A stretch of DNA of 64,000 nt, taken from NCBI GenBank assembly GCA_947561585.1, contig CANNZV010001056.1, forward strand, positions 122,533 to 186,532, read 5' to 3'. This stretch comes from Caprella mutica. Its lineage: Eukaryota; Arthropoda; Malacostraca; Amphipoda; Caprellidae. Positions 36,108 to 47,444 of the stretch are shown one piece after another. The position numbers and the translations under genes are program-made. Under the pieces are notes generated by a model, which saw nothing but the letters and a program-made list of their open reading frames with translations, made no database searches and was not told where the DNA came from. The first letter of the stretch is position 1, and each line of letters begins with the position of its first letter.

Positions 36108-37005
36108 GATGTACTTGTGATGTCATAACAGTGATGTGGAGAACACACTTGCTGTACTTATGATGTCATAACAGTGATGTGGAGAACACACTTGCTGTAC
36201 TTATGATGTCATAACAGTGATGTGGAGAACACACTTGCTGTACTTATGATGTCATAACAGTGATGTGGAGAACACACTTGCTGTACTTATGATGTCATAA
36301 CAGTGATGTGGAGAACACACTTGCTGTACTTCTGATGTCATAACAGTGATGTGGAGAACACACTTGCTGTACTTATGATGTTATAACAGTGATGTGGAGA
36401 ACACACTTGCTATACTTCTGATGTCATAACAGTGATGTGGAGAACACACTTGCTGTACTTATGATGTCATCACAGTGATGTGGAGAACACACTTGCTGTA
36501 CTTATGATGTCATAACAGTGATGTGGAGAACACACTTGCTGTACTTATGATGTCATAACAGTGTTGTGGAGAACACACTTGCTGTACTTATGATGTCATA
36601 ACAGTGATGTGGAGAACACACTTGCTATACTTCTGATGTCATAACAGTGATGTGGAGAACACACTTGCTGTACTTATGATGTCATAACAGTGATGTGGAG
36701 AACACACTTGCTGTACTTATGATGTCATAACAGTGATGTGGAGAACACACTTGCTGTACTTATGATGTCATAACAGTGATGTGGAGAACACACTTGCTGT
36801 ACTTCTGATGTCATAACAGTGATGTGGAGAACACACTTGCTGTACTTATGATGTCATAACAGTGATGTGGAGAACACACTTGCTGTACTTATGATGTCAT
36901 AACAGTGATATGGAGAACACACTTGCTGTACTTATGATGTCATAACAGTGATGTGGAGAACACACTTGCTGTACTTATGATGTCATAACAGTGATGTGGA
37001 GAACA
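36108..37005. repeat. 43-bp satellite array, about 21 copies
   Basis: The unit starts gtacttatgatgtcataaca and continues gtgatgtggagaacacacttgct. It is extremely homogeneous. Recurrent variants are cttctgatgtc, one gttataac, one gtcatcac and one gtgttgtg. Each unit carries TTATGA-TG-TCATAA, a near-palindrome close to bZIP (CRE/AP-1-like) sites. Homogeneity implies recent expansion or ongoing conversion. Confidence 0.95.
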
Positions 37006-37356
37006 TACTTCCATTTCAAATCACATACACACTACACAGATAGTTGCGTTTAACGAAGTTAGGTTACGAAATAGATATAGATTTTATTATATTATAATGA
37101 TGACATTATATAGATTTATTTTTATACAAAATTCAATAGTTTGCTAATTTCATTCTTATATTTATTTTACTTAATCTGTATTGCACTTCCAGTCGTTACC
37201 AGGTAATCAATAATTTTTTCAAGCAAAATTAAAATTCAGTTTTCAAAAAAATATTGACACACTGTTAAATTTTATAACTATATTCTAATACGCATGTTTT
37301 GCTAATTATGCTTGTAATGAATATGATTTTCTTTATGAATCATATTCTGAATACTA

Positions 37357-38251
37357 CAGTATGGGCCACAAAATGTTTCCTCTTTTTCAAATGCTTATAA
37401 ATCGTTAACGAATGGACGAAAAGACTGTATCTTGGTCTCTTTTTAACCGCCTCTTATTGTACTATAAACTGATGAAAACTATTTTGAACTGATGAACATA
37501 GTTTAAGAACTGGTAAGCAAAGAGTGAGGGTGACTATTTTTGTCATTGCGCGAAGGTAATTCTTAGAGCTAACTATGGGATTTTATTTACCAAAAGGCAG
37601 TGAATAAAAAAGAAAAAAATTATAATGGTAGACCTTTTAATACAAAATGTTTACACTTCTTCCTTAGAAACTATTTGAAAATAGAACAACCAGTTACATT
37701 TTGATCTCATCGAAGTTTTCACTCTGAATATTCATTCTTCGCTTATTCATTGCATGGTTAAGGCTCGCTTCACACTTGCATTTTTATCAGCGCGGAAAAA
37801 AGCTCTTCTTAAAATGTGTTCACACTTGCGTTTTTTCATCGTTGAAGTAAAAATTTATGTGATTTTTCCATCATTGATGAAAAAAATGCAAGTGTAAACA
37901 CATTTTAAGAAGAGCTTTTTTCCGCGGTGTTAAAAATGCAAGTGTGCGCTTGTTCATTGCCTTAACCATGCAATGAACAAGCGAAGATCGAATATTCAGA
38001 GTTAAAACTTCAATGAGATTAAAATGTCACTGAAGTTAGCTCTAAGAATAACCTTTGCGCAATGACAAAAATAGTCACCCTCACTCTTTGCCTACCTGTT
38101 CTTAAACTACATCCATCAGTTAAAAATAGTTTCTACCAGGTAATAGTACAATAAGAGGCAGAGAAAAAGAGACTAAGATAAAGTTTTTTCGTCTATTGGT
38201 TAACGTTTTATAAGCATTTGAAAAAGAGAAACATTTGTGTGGCCCATACTT
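37357..38251. mobile_element. 895-bp palindromic TA-flanked foldback element (Tc1/mariner-like MITE)
   Basis: The ends are CAGTATGGGCCACAAAATGT (left) and AAGTATGGGCCACACAAATG (right, read inward), between TA at 37355-37356 and 38252-38253. The two halves are inverted copies over nearly their full length, meeting at about 37845-37870 with a loop of about 25 nt. Paired landmarks include aaaaagctcttcttaaaatg with its complement at about 37900, and gggtgactatttttgtcatt with its complement near 38065. The left arm carries an extra segment of roughly 115 bp (about 37590-37700). No coding sequence is present. Confidence 0.85.
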
Positions 38252-38300
38252 TATATAAACATTCCTTTTAATTAAGCACATCAGAGTAGCCATTTTCGAT

Positions 38301-38825
38301 ATGGAATGTGCTGAGAGCTCTCATTCGGATATTATTTAGAACACTGGTTACATAAAAACAACAGTTATGTAATCAAGTTTTATGTTGAGGGTAAAAGTGA
38401 AAGAGCGGTAAAACGATCGAAGACAGACTGAGTCAATTGATTTCAAACTGGCAAATGAACACATTGCGAGCTACATAACCATCATCAGAGCAGCTAGGAA
38501 GAGACAAAGAAGGACATGCTCACATATTTTCCAATTAGATTTTTAAAGTTCATTGTTTATGAAGTTCAAATCGCCAGAGCACACGAAAACATTGCCTGTA
38601 ACACTTCAGAAATTCCTCCTGCCTCTTCGACTAATCTTTCAGTCTTGACAAGACTGTAATGATGAGTTGTTGCCCCCTAATTTCTTCGAAGCTGGACTTA
38701 AAATCAATACAGCGGAGTATTTGAAGAACTGAATAATATTTTGCTGCCCTGGATTCGTAGAAACTTCGCTGCTACAAAAGTCAAACTTTTGTAAGACGAG
38801 TCCATATCACCTGAATGAGAGTATT
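38301..38825 (+). pseudogene. Second Tc1/mariner-like transposase relic
   Basis: It begins MECAESSHSDII and continues across frames with RTL, GYIKTTV and then VIKFYVEGKSERAVKRSKTD, a recognisable helix-turn-helix of the Tc1/mariner class. After a poorly readable stretch, PPNFFEAGLKINTAEYLK (about 38675-38728) and LLPWIRRNFAATKVKLL (about 38742-38792) match the catalytic-domain region preceding the second Asp. A stop replaces the usual Gln just before that Asp. At least three frameshifts or stops are present, the middle is deleted or scrambled, and nothing after the second Asp is recognisable. It sits 50 bp right of the foldback element, but a link is unproven. Confidence 0.75.
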
Positions 38826-39544
38826 TCCTTGTTAAATTTGTATACCCTTTACCTTCTCAGTCTCGCATATCCTTTAATATCCATGTGAAGAGTTTTCATT
38901 TAACCCTTAAGTAAAATTTAGTTATTTGATGAAATTTTACAATTAAGTGAAAATTAATATTTAGGTGAAATTTGGTATTTATTAAAAAAAATTAATAATT
39001 GAACAATAATAGTTAATTACTGGAACAAAAAGTAAATAATAAGAATCAATTTAATTCTTTTCCTCTCTTCTCCCCATCTCTTCTTCTGTTCCGAATATTT
39101 ATTCTCTAAGTCTGCTTCGCACTCTGATAAATTATTCATTATTCGTAAAAATGAAGTGAGAATCCACGCAATGAAATTATTTATTGTTAAAAGATAAGAA
39201 ATTAGGCAGAAAATTCATGTTAGGAAATAGGATATTTCACACTTTGTTACTATGATGTTGATAAATAATTTTGAAAATAAGAAATTAATAATATCACAAT
39301 ATGTATGATTATTATTTGGTTTCACTAAATGTTTGGTTAACTTTGGGATCAGTTACTGTATGTATATATTATATTGTTTGTAGTTATGTTTTTAATATAT
39401 TTATCTCAATATTTTTTTAATGACGCTAATTTTATTGAATTAATTTTACTATGTATACATAAATTTTCAATTAATTAATGGAACCTTTGATTGTATAGGA
39501 AATATAAATTTTAATTTTCCTGTCTGAAATGTGATACCTTATTT

Positions 39545-39632
39545 GACTATTTCTTTTGACTATTTCTTTTGACTATTTCTTTTGACTATTTCTTTTGACT
39601 ATTTCTTGTGACTATTTCTTTTGCCTATTTCT
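39545..39632. repeat. 13-bp tandem repeat, about 7 copies
   Basis: The unit is gactatttctttt with minor variants (cttgtg, tgccta) toward the right end. Confidence 0.9.
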
Positions 39633-39813
39633 ATTTAATGCAATGTTTCATGTTTGTTTTTTCTAATGAAATGTGTACCTTCAAATGAGCTTGGAAGAAC
39701 ACTTTCTATAACTGTTAATTAAAATACAACTTTCCATTAAGATAATTGATTATAATGAAAAAAATGCTCTTCTTTTTTATTGCTTTTTTATTTGAATACT
39801 TTTAGTCTACCTC

Positions 39814-39962
39814 ATTGCATCGATCACTTTACTGTCATGAGAAGGAGGTGGAAAGAGAAAAAGAAATGAAGAGGGAATGAGGTGAAGAAGATCATCTCAT
39901 TCCCTCTCCATTTCTTTTTCTCTTTCCATCTCCTTCTCATGGCTGCAGAGTATCGATGCAAT
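39814..39962. other. Strong perfect-type hairpin, 46-bp arms with outer 11-bp arms
   Basis: 39836-39881 pairs with 39896-39941 with about two non-Watson-Crick positions in 46, and a loop of 14 nt. The arm is purine-rich (catgagaaggaggtggaaag onward). An outer pair, attgcatcgat at 39814-39824 with atcgatgcaat at 39952-39962, is perfect and separated from the main stem by 10-11-nt internal loops. It may be a very short foldback insertion or a hairpin RNA gene. No terminal TA or other target duplication was identified. Confidence 0.85.
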
Positions 39963-42176
39963 AACTTCAAGTGACTCATTAAATGCATCAGCATCAGGTT
40001 GCGTGCAAAATAAGGTCTGTTTAAAGGATCTCAGTCTCCAAATTACCAGACATCATATTCATGTTGAGTGAGTTCATCCTCAATCATGTGGGAATTAAAC
40101 CATACAGTTATTTGAACTACACATTTTGACACTAAAAGTGCTGATTGTTAATGCTAGTAATTTGTTTGTTATACTTAGTGCCTTTGTAACACGTATCTTC
40201 TCGTTCTGTTGAATTCATAATAAAAACTGTTTACTTATTATTTAATTTTATCTTCATTATTAAACTAATATAGTTAACACTTACCGTGACTCACTTAACA
40301 TAGTCTCCGCATATTAATATTATACTTAAGTAGAAATTGTACAAAATTGCACATAATGGTCAGATAAATGTAACCAACCCTCCTATCTATGATTGATTTC
40401 ACGCAACTATCTTTTTATTTTTACCCAAGTCTTTATAAACTACTCTGTAACAATCTAGTGAGTCAATTTAGAATTAATTAGACTATCTTTCCCACTTTCT
40501 ATTCATTCTATTCCACAGGACTCTAATTTATACCGGTTTCAGTTACTGAAAACAGAGCGATAAATAAATTTTATCGACTACTTCAGACGTAACGATCTAA
40601 TTTTAATTTTACTATGAGAATTATTTACTTCTGGAAACAAGCATAATGAATTAATAAATATTATTATTTTGTTTTAAAATTTGAATTAAGATATCCCTCG
40701 TAAAATAATAATTTCTTAAACTTATTTAACTAATTTCATGAAAGCACAAATGAAAGGATAAGGTCGAATCATCTTCTCAAATGACATAAGATAAGAAACT
40801 ACCTAATATTTGTTCATTCAGAATGATATAGGTAAATTATAACGCTCTGTGATGAAAACTAAATCTAATATTAATAGTTAATTCGGACAATAAATGTACC
40901 TAATAATACTTTGTTTTATAACTTAGTTCAATTCCCTTACAAGATTCAAAGTGATGATAAGTAGATATCTCTCCAGTTCCGAGTATATAAGAGAGAGATT
41001 TCATTCATTATCTTTGTTATTCAAGTTTCTTTTTGCTCACCTGGTCATTATGTTCTTTTTTATTCATTATTTCCCTAATGGGATGATTGCAGTGTTGTTC
41101 TCGCCTTTGAATTTGGATTCTAAACATTGTGGAAATGAGGATTTTTTAATTCGCGATAATACACTGCTGTTTCTTCAAGCAGAAAATACCTTACAGAATG
41201 CTTACTGTTAGTGAATGTAATTTCCATTACAAATTTAATGAATATTCCTTATAAACAAAATATTCATGATTTCAGATTTTAATATAGTTACTAGAGAGAG
41301 GGTTCGAAAATGTTTGAAAATTACTCTTTGTTTTCTAAATTAGTTTTCGTAAACATCATAATATTTATTTTAACGAATAATTGTGACCAGAAAAATCGTT
41401 CTTGGAGCATTTTACTCTCTAGTTAGGTTCGATTGCAATTAATTAAAACGAATTATTGTCGACAAAATTGTTTATAAACTCTCTCACTGCATTTGTAATT
41501 TGAAATTATGTATATTGATTCATTTCTTTACGATGGTAAACAGTTTTACACTCGTAGAAAATCAAAAGTATATTTTTTTTTCAAATAAAATAATTTATTT
41601 TCTCTTTCTTTTTCTATAAAAAAGAGTGTGCCATTGTGTGCCATTAAAGCTGCAATTATATAATATAATTTAGTTCAATATAATATCTCAATTAAATTGT
41701 TTTCATATATAATATACATCGCATGCCAAAGTGTGATGCAATTTCCTGGGCAATATCCCCAATAATTGTTTCGATGTTCTACCCTGGGAATTCATTTAAG
41801 ATGAACAACTCTCTGTGAATCTCTTTAATTTCTGACAAGATTTCTTATCGAGATGATAGAAAATGATTCTTTGTTTTGCTTTTTATTTTAACGAAGGTAA
41901 AGTTTGCAACTTTTGTTCATTAGCGGAATTCAAGCTTACAAAATAATTAAAGTTTTAAAAAAATTGATATGTAGCTACTTATAGAGAATTTTCTTTGTAT
42001 TTCATCCTGAACTGAATGTATTATGAATTAGATTATTCATGTTTTTTAAATATATTCCACATAAGCTGTGCCGATTTTATATTTCTCAGTAAAAGTTGAT
42101 TACAACGTTTTTTTATATTTAACAGTGGAACCGTAAGAATTTTATAGAGAAATACAATTAACGTCTCTTGGAACTA
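39963..42176. other. AT-rich DNA, no gene seen
   Basis: One 86-codon open frame near 40951-41211 is hydrophobic and AT-driven, with no recognisable domain. It is treated as chance. There are no arrays or element ends. Confidence 0.45.
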
Positions 42177-42839
42177 CACCATTTTAGCCTCAAATTAAAA
42201 AAAGTCAAGTTCAAATTAAAAAAAGTCAACTATAAGTTAAAACAGTTATATTTCAAATTAAAACAGGTCAACTTCAAATTTAAAAATTTCAAATTAAAAT
42301 ATCGTATTTTTCTTCTGTTAAACTCTCAATTCTGAAATAAATAAAGTTAATTCACAAATAGGAAATTTTCTACATATACTGAATAATGGCAAAAGTAGTA
42401 TTATTTCATCATAATATTTACTCGTCCAATTCATAATATCTTCATGTATAATGGATACAGTAGAACATTCATATTATTCTAAAGATTTATCAGATGGTTG
42501 AATTGATTTTTACTTGAGTTCATCTTTCATAATTTATGATATTTTATAAAATAAGAATGAAAATTTTAATTTGTATTTGAGTTATTTTTATTTGAAATTG
42601 ATGTATTTTAATTTGAACTACACTTTATTTAATTTGAAGTTTATCTTTTTTAATTTGAACTTGACTAATGTTAATTTGAAGTTCACTAATTTTTATTCGA
42701 AATTAACTTTCTTTAATTTGAAGTTCACTAATTTTAATTCGAAATTCAATTCCTTTAATTTGAAGTTGACTAATTTAAATTCGAAATTCAATTCCTTTAA
42801 TTTGAACTTGACTTCTTTTAATTTGAGGCTAAAATGGTG
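42177..42839. mobile_element. 663-bp foldback element built of iterated repeats, TA-flanked
   Basis: CACCATTTTAGCCTCAAATT at the left recurs inverted at the right end, with TA at 42175-42176 and 42840-42841. Inside each terminus the sequence is an iterated series based on aaattaaa with gtcaagttc or its complement (42180-42300 and 42590-42830), with periods of about 21 bp. The right arm is longer. The same iterated chemistry builds the arms of 59990-61219, so the two belong to one foldback-type family. Open frames here are repeat artefacts. Confidence 0.7.
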
Positions 42840-44301
42840 TAAAAATAGTGAATATCTTATCTGATAGTACCTTGTAGTACAGTTTAATATTTCGGTTATT
42901 TGCTTTCGTTCAGTTACCGCATGTTGTTATTTTTTATCTATTCTATTCATTATTTTGAAGAGTGATTGATGTCGATTTGAAAGATGAATAGAAACGCATC
43001 TGAATATCTTGATTATTTGAATTTACCTATTGATTAAAATATGTTCAAAAATAACAGCATAATTTAAATAACTGCACTTTCTTCTAACTGTTATAGAATA
43101 TTAAATATGTAGTATTACTTAATTAAAAAAACGTCCCTATAAAAGTTAATTTGTAATCGAATAGATCGAAATATTTTCATATCTTAGAAGAATGGAACTA
43201 AATAATATTTATAATAAAAGGATGAACAAAGTCAGTTATTATATAGTAGTTGTATTTCTTATCGGATATGAAATTAATTGTCCGTTGTACAATTGATATA
43301 TTATATGTTTTTTCTAACAAAATGAAACATTTAATTCCATTTTACTTCGTCATATAATATAAATTATATAATATATTTTTCTGAATTAACTCAAAATAAA
43401 GTGAATTCACTTTAATGGGAGTTAAGATAATATTAATAATTTAAGTTTTTTGCATTGAACAAAAGTGAGAATTAAATTATGGAATAAAATTTCTTCAATC
43501 CAATTAAACTGTGTAATGATAACTAATACAAAACTAAAATGAGATAGACAAATATATTCTTAAAATATCATTTTCCATTCTAATTACCCAATTCACTGCC
43601 CCTCTTTTCCATTTAATTCCAATAATATTCGTATTTATTGTAGAAAGATATTACACATAACTTACCAATGTAATTAATTCCCTCTCAGTAAAAAGTGCCA
43701 ATTAAATTCTTCAATTACAATCTGATAATATTATTACTATTGCATTTTCAAAGCAGAGAGAATTGAAATTGTTATATATTGCAGTCATCGAAGTAATTGG
43801 AATCATCGAGTCAGGATTTCAATTCAAAGAATTAATGTGAATTGCAGTATATAATTAATTTTTCGTAGCAAAACATCAATAGTTTTTGATTTAATTTTAA
43901 TGTATTCAAATATCAAATAAGATGATCATGATAATATCAAAATATAGTGTCCAAAACATTATCGATATTTTTAGCATATCTACATAAAAAATATTCTTCA
44001 AATATTCTAGACATATTATACCTATATGAATTATATTTTCATTAAACGATTCATATTTTGTGTATATATGTATAGTTTCCATATGGTTTTATTTGTATTT
44101 ATATTATCAATTTACAAAATATTCCCATATTAACCTCTGTATCATTTTATATTGTTTCTAATCGGCTTCTACAACATACCATTATACACACTAAACATAC
44201 GTTAAAACTAATATGACTATAAGCAATGACTTCTTCGTTTTATTTACGCATGTCATACCAGTGAACAAAATATCTCTGTATTCTTGTCATTAAAATGTAA
44301 T

Positions 44302-44430
44302 GGTCCACTCCAGTGCGATTAGTTCCTCTCCATTTCCCTCTTTTCCGAAGACATTCTCAAATGTGGTGTTTATATCTCACTTTGAGAGTAACAAAAGTAC
44401 TTACCATTCGGCAAATGGAGGATGTACTTT
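44302..44430 (+). repeat. 130-bp dispersed repeat, copy 2
   Basis: This is the partner of 21678-21807, starting ggtccactccagtgcgatta. Surrounding DNA (42.9-45.6 kb) is otherwise unannotatable AT-rich sequence. Confidence 0.7.
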
Positions 44431-45662
44431 GATAGTAAGATGACTTATAATACTTCAAAATGAACAAAATACACCATACAGAGATTTAGTTGTTGTTGCT
44501 GACTTGCTGTATACATGATGACTATTCATTAACAATTAAAAGATTCTATAGTTCTGTTTATATCATATTGCACAAATTAGATAATGTGTGCCTTTCACGA
44601 TATACGAACTGTTGCCAGAAAGACATTTGGCAGAACGGACATTTTACCAATAACAGTATGTATCCAAATTGTGAACTACACTCTCTCTCATTTAATTAGC
44701 TGTTTAATTTAATTAATTGCTAGACCTATAAAAAGAAAATAATAAACTTATCCACTGTATATAATTTAGTATCCGTATTAGGAACTGCGAGCAATTTAAA
44801 TTTATGCATTTGGTTAAAAAAGGGAATAACTATTCTTTAATGGTCTCGCTTAGGCTCCGGTTATTATGAATGCGTATTCCTGCAATATCGTCAGTGCAAA
44901 AAATCGCTCAATACGCATCCATAGTAATCATAAAATTACATCGTTGATAAGTAAATAACCATATAATATTAACAATCCAGAGGACCTAAAATAATAAAAT
45001 ACTTAATTAAAATATTATTATTAACCAATTACTTTTTGTTTGCCAATAATACAATTTTACACAACCACAAACTATAAGCCTTTCGATAAAATGTCCGCAC
45101 AGATAGGGCCAATCACTAATAGTCTCTCAAATATTATTAGCATTAAACACACAATAGTTTGAGATAAAATACAATGAATATATTTACTTTATCTTCAATG
45201 TTTCAATTACTGATATTTGTTCTCTTTATGCAGCTTATAATAATTTGCATTAAACATTTTTTCTGAGCGCTCCCTCTATATCTTTTTATATATTTATTTC
45301 TTTTCAATTATCATATTTATATCTTATTCTATTTTATTATTACCTGCCTGTTTATTTTCTTTCCTTCAAGTTCACGAAAACACGTTTCAGTATTAATCAT
45401 TTTGTTTATTATAAAACGATTATTTTTTGATCAATAATTTTTATATTCATTTCAATTAAAGTAAATGATCCCTTAGAACACGTATTTTTAAATGTGTATC
45501 AATGAATGTCGCGTTCATGAGCTTTTTTGAATAGTAATAAGAAATAGAAACAGCCAATAAGTCACAAACACAAAATGTAGATACAACAACTCATTGTATT
45601 GTGAAAAACAATAACTGTTATTTATTAATACAATAATAAAAAATCTCTTTCCGTTCAAGCTC

Positions 45663-45812
45663 AATAATTTAATTAAGAAGTGATACTCCAATAATTTAAT
45701 TAAGAAGTGATACTCCAATAATTTAATTAAGAAGTGATACTCCAATAATTTAATTAAGAAGTGATACTCCAATAATTTAATTAAGAAGTGCTACTCCAAT
45801 AATTTAATTAAC
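45663..45812. repeat. 27-bp tandem repeat, about 5.5 copies
   Basis: The unit is aataatttaattaagaagtg plus atactcc. Copies are nearly identical; the last full one has gctactcc. It creates a spurious minus-strand open frame with a nine-residue repeat. Confidence 0.95.
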
Positions 45813-46687
45813 TCATTCGGTTCACCTATTTTTCTCACAGGAAATTAAGTATCGTTTTTGTTGTCAAACTCCAGTAAAACTCTCCTCGTTCTTTAGAGTA
45901 TAATGCAAATAAACCTCAAAGAGAATCTCAAGATTTCCTTACGTTATTTCCTCTGTAAAATATTGAATATAAGGAGCCATTCCTCTTCTATTCATTTTAA
46001 CCATTAAAATAGAACTCTGACGGGATTTTTAGGGGAAAATTTTGAACGATGTGTTCATTACATCAATTTAATATTTTAAGTCTTTTCAGTTTCATCATTT
46101 ATTTTACAATATTTCTTTTAGGAAATAAATGATGATATTAAAACATTGTTGAAGTTGTTCACAAGTTGATATTTATTAAATATTATTGGTTTGATTCAAT
46201 CACTCATTAAATGATTTAATAATAAATATTTAATAAATGTAACAGTTACAATATTGAAGAGTTACCTATATTTTATTTGAATTCAATTTTCATAAAATAA
46301 TTAAATTTCTATAGCTACATCTTACATTTTCTGTCGCATTTAGTATTTTATGACTTTTCTGATATTACATGTACATATGAAATTGAATTGTGAATTTATG
46401 CTATTTCCTATTTTTTTCAGATTGGTATTCATTATCAAAAGTGAACAGTTAATATTGTGTTTTAAAAGAATTTCATATACATATCTAACATTACATAGTC
46501 GTGAACTTAGACTAATGGATATCAAACATGTTCATTCTAACAGTGATACAGTGTACATAAAGTGACTATATTTTAATTTGTAACAATAATAGAGTGATAA
46601 TAAAAGTGATATAAAAATAGAGAAAGAGTGCAATCCCCACCAGTGAAGATGGACAAACAATTCACTGCAGACTCTCTCGTCTGTTCA

Positions 46688-47444
46688 CCTCAGAAAGTAA
46701 GAACTTGCCTGCGTTCTGATGTTGTAAATTAGTAAGAACTTTGCCTGCGTTCTGATGTTGTAAATTAGTAAGAACTTTGCCTGTATTCTGATGTAGTAAA
46801 TTCGTAAGAACTTTGCCTGCGTTCTGATGTTGTAAATTTGTAAGAACTTTGCCTGCGTTCTGATGTTGTAAATTAGTAAGAACTTTGCCTGCGTTCTGAT
46901 GTTGTAAATTAATAAGAACTTTGCCTGCGTTCTGATGTTGTAAATTAGTAAGAACTTTGCCTGCGTTCTGATGTTGTAAATTAGTAAGAACTTTGCCTGT
47001 ATTCTGATATTGTAAATTAGTAAGAACTTTGCCTGCGTTCTGATGTTGTAAATTAGTAAGAACTTTGCCTGCGTTCTGATGTTGTAAATTAGTAAGAACT
47101 TTGCCTGCGTTCTGATGTTGTAAATTAGTAAGAACTTTGCCTGCGTTCTGATGTTGTAAATTAATAAGAACTTTGCCTGTATTCTGATATTGTAAATTAG
47201 TAAGAACTTTGCCTGCGTTCTGATGTTGTAAATTAGTAAGAACTTTGCCTGCGTTCTTATGTTGTAAATTAGTAAGAACTTTGCCTGCGTTCTGATGTTG
47301 TAAATTAGTAAGAACTTTGCCTGCGTTCTGATGTTGTAAATTAGTAAGAACTCTGTCTGTGTTCTGATGTTGTAAATTAGTAAGAACTTTGCCTGCGTTA
47401 TGATGTTGTAAATTAGTAAGAACTTTGCCTGCGTTCTGATGTTT
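46688..47444. repeat. 36-bp minisatellite, about 21 copies
   Basis: The unit starts agtaagaactttgcctgcgt and continues tctgatgttgtaaatt. Variant units with gtattctgatattg recur at about 46997 and 47177, exactly five units apart, suggesting expansion by block duplication. The first unit is one base short. Confidence 0.95.

Noticed and set aside
42571..42864. 97-codon open frame rich in Phe, Asn and Leu
   Set aside because: It is a translation of iterated repeats in a foldback arm, with no independent coding evidence.
45515..45772. 85-codon minus-strand frame with repeated EYHFLIKLL
   Set aside because: It reflects a 27-bp tandem repeat.
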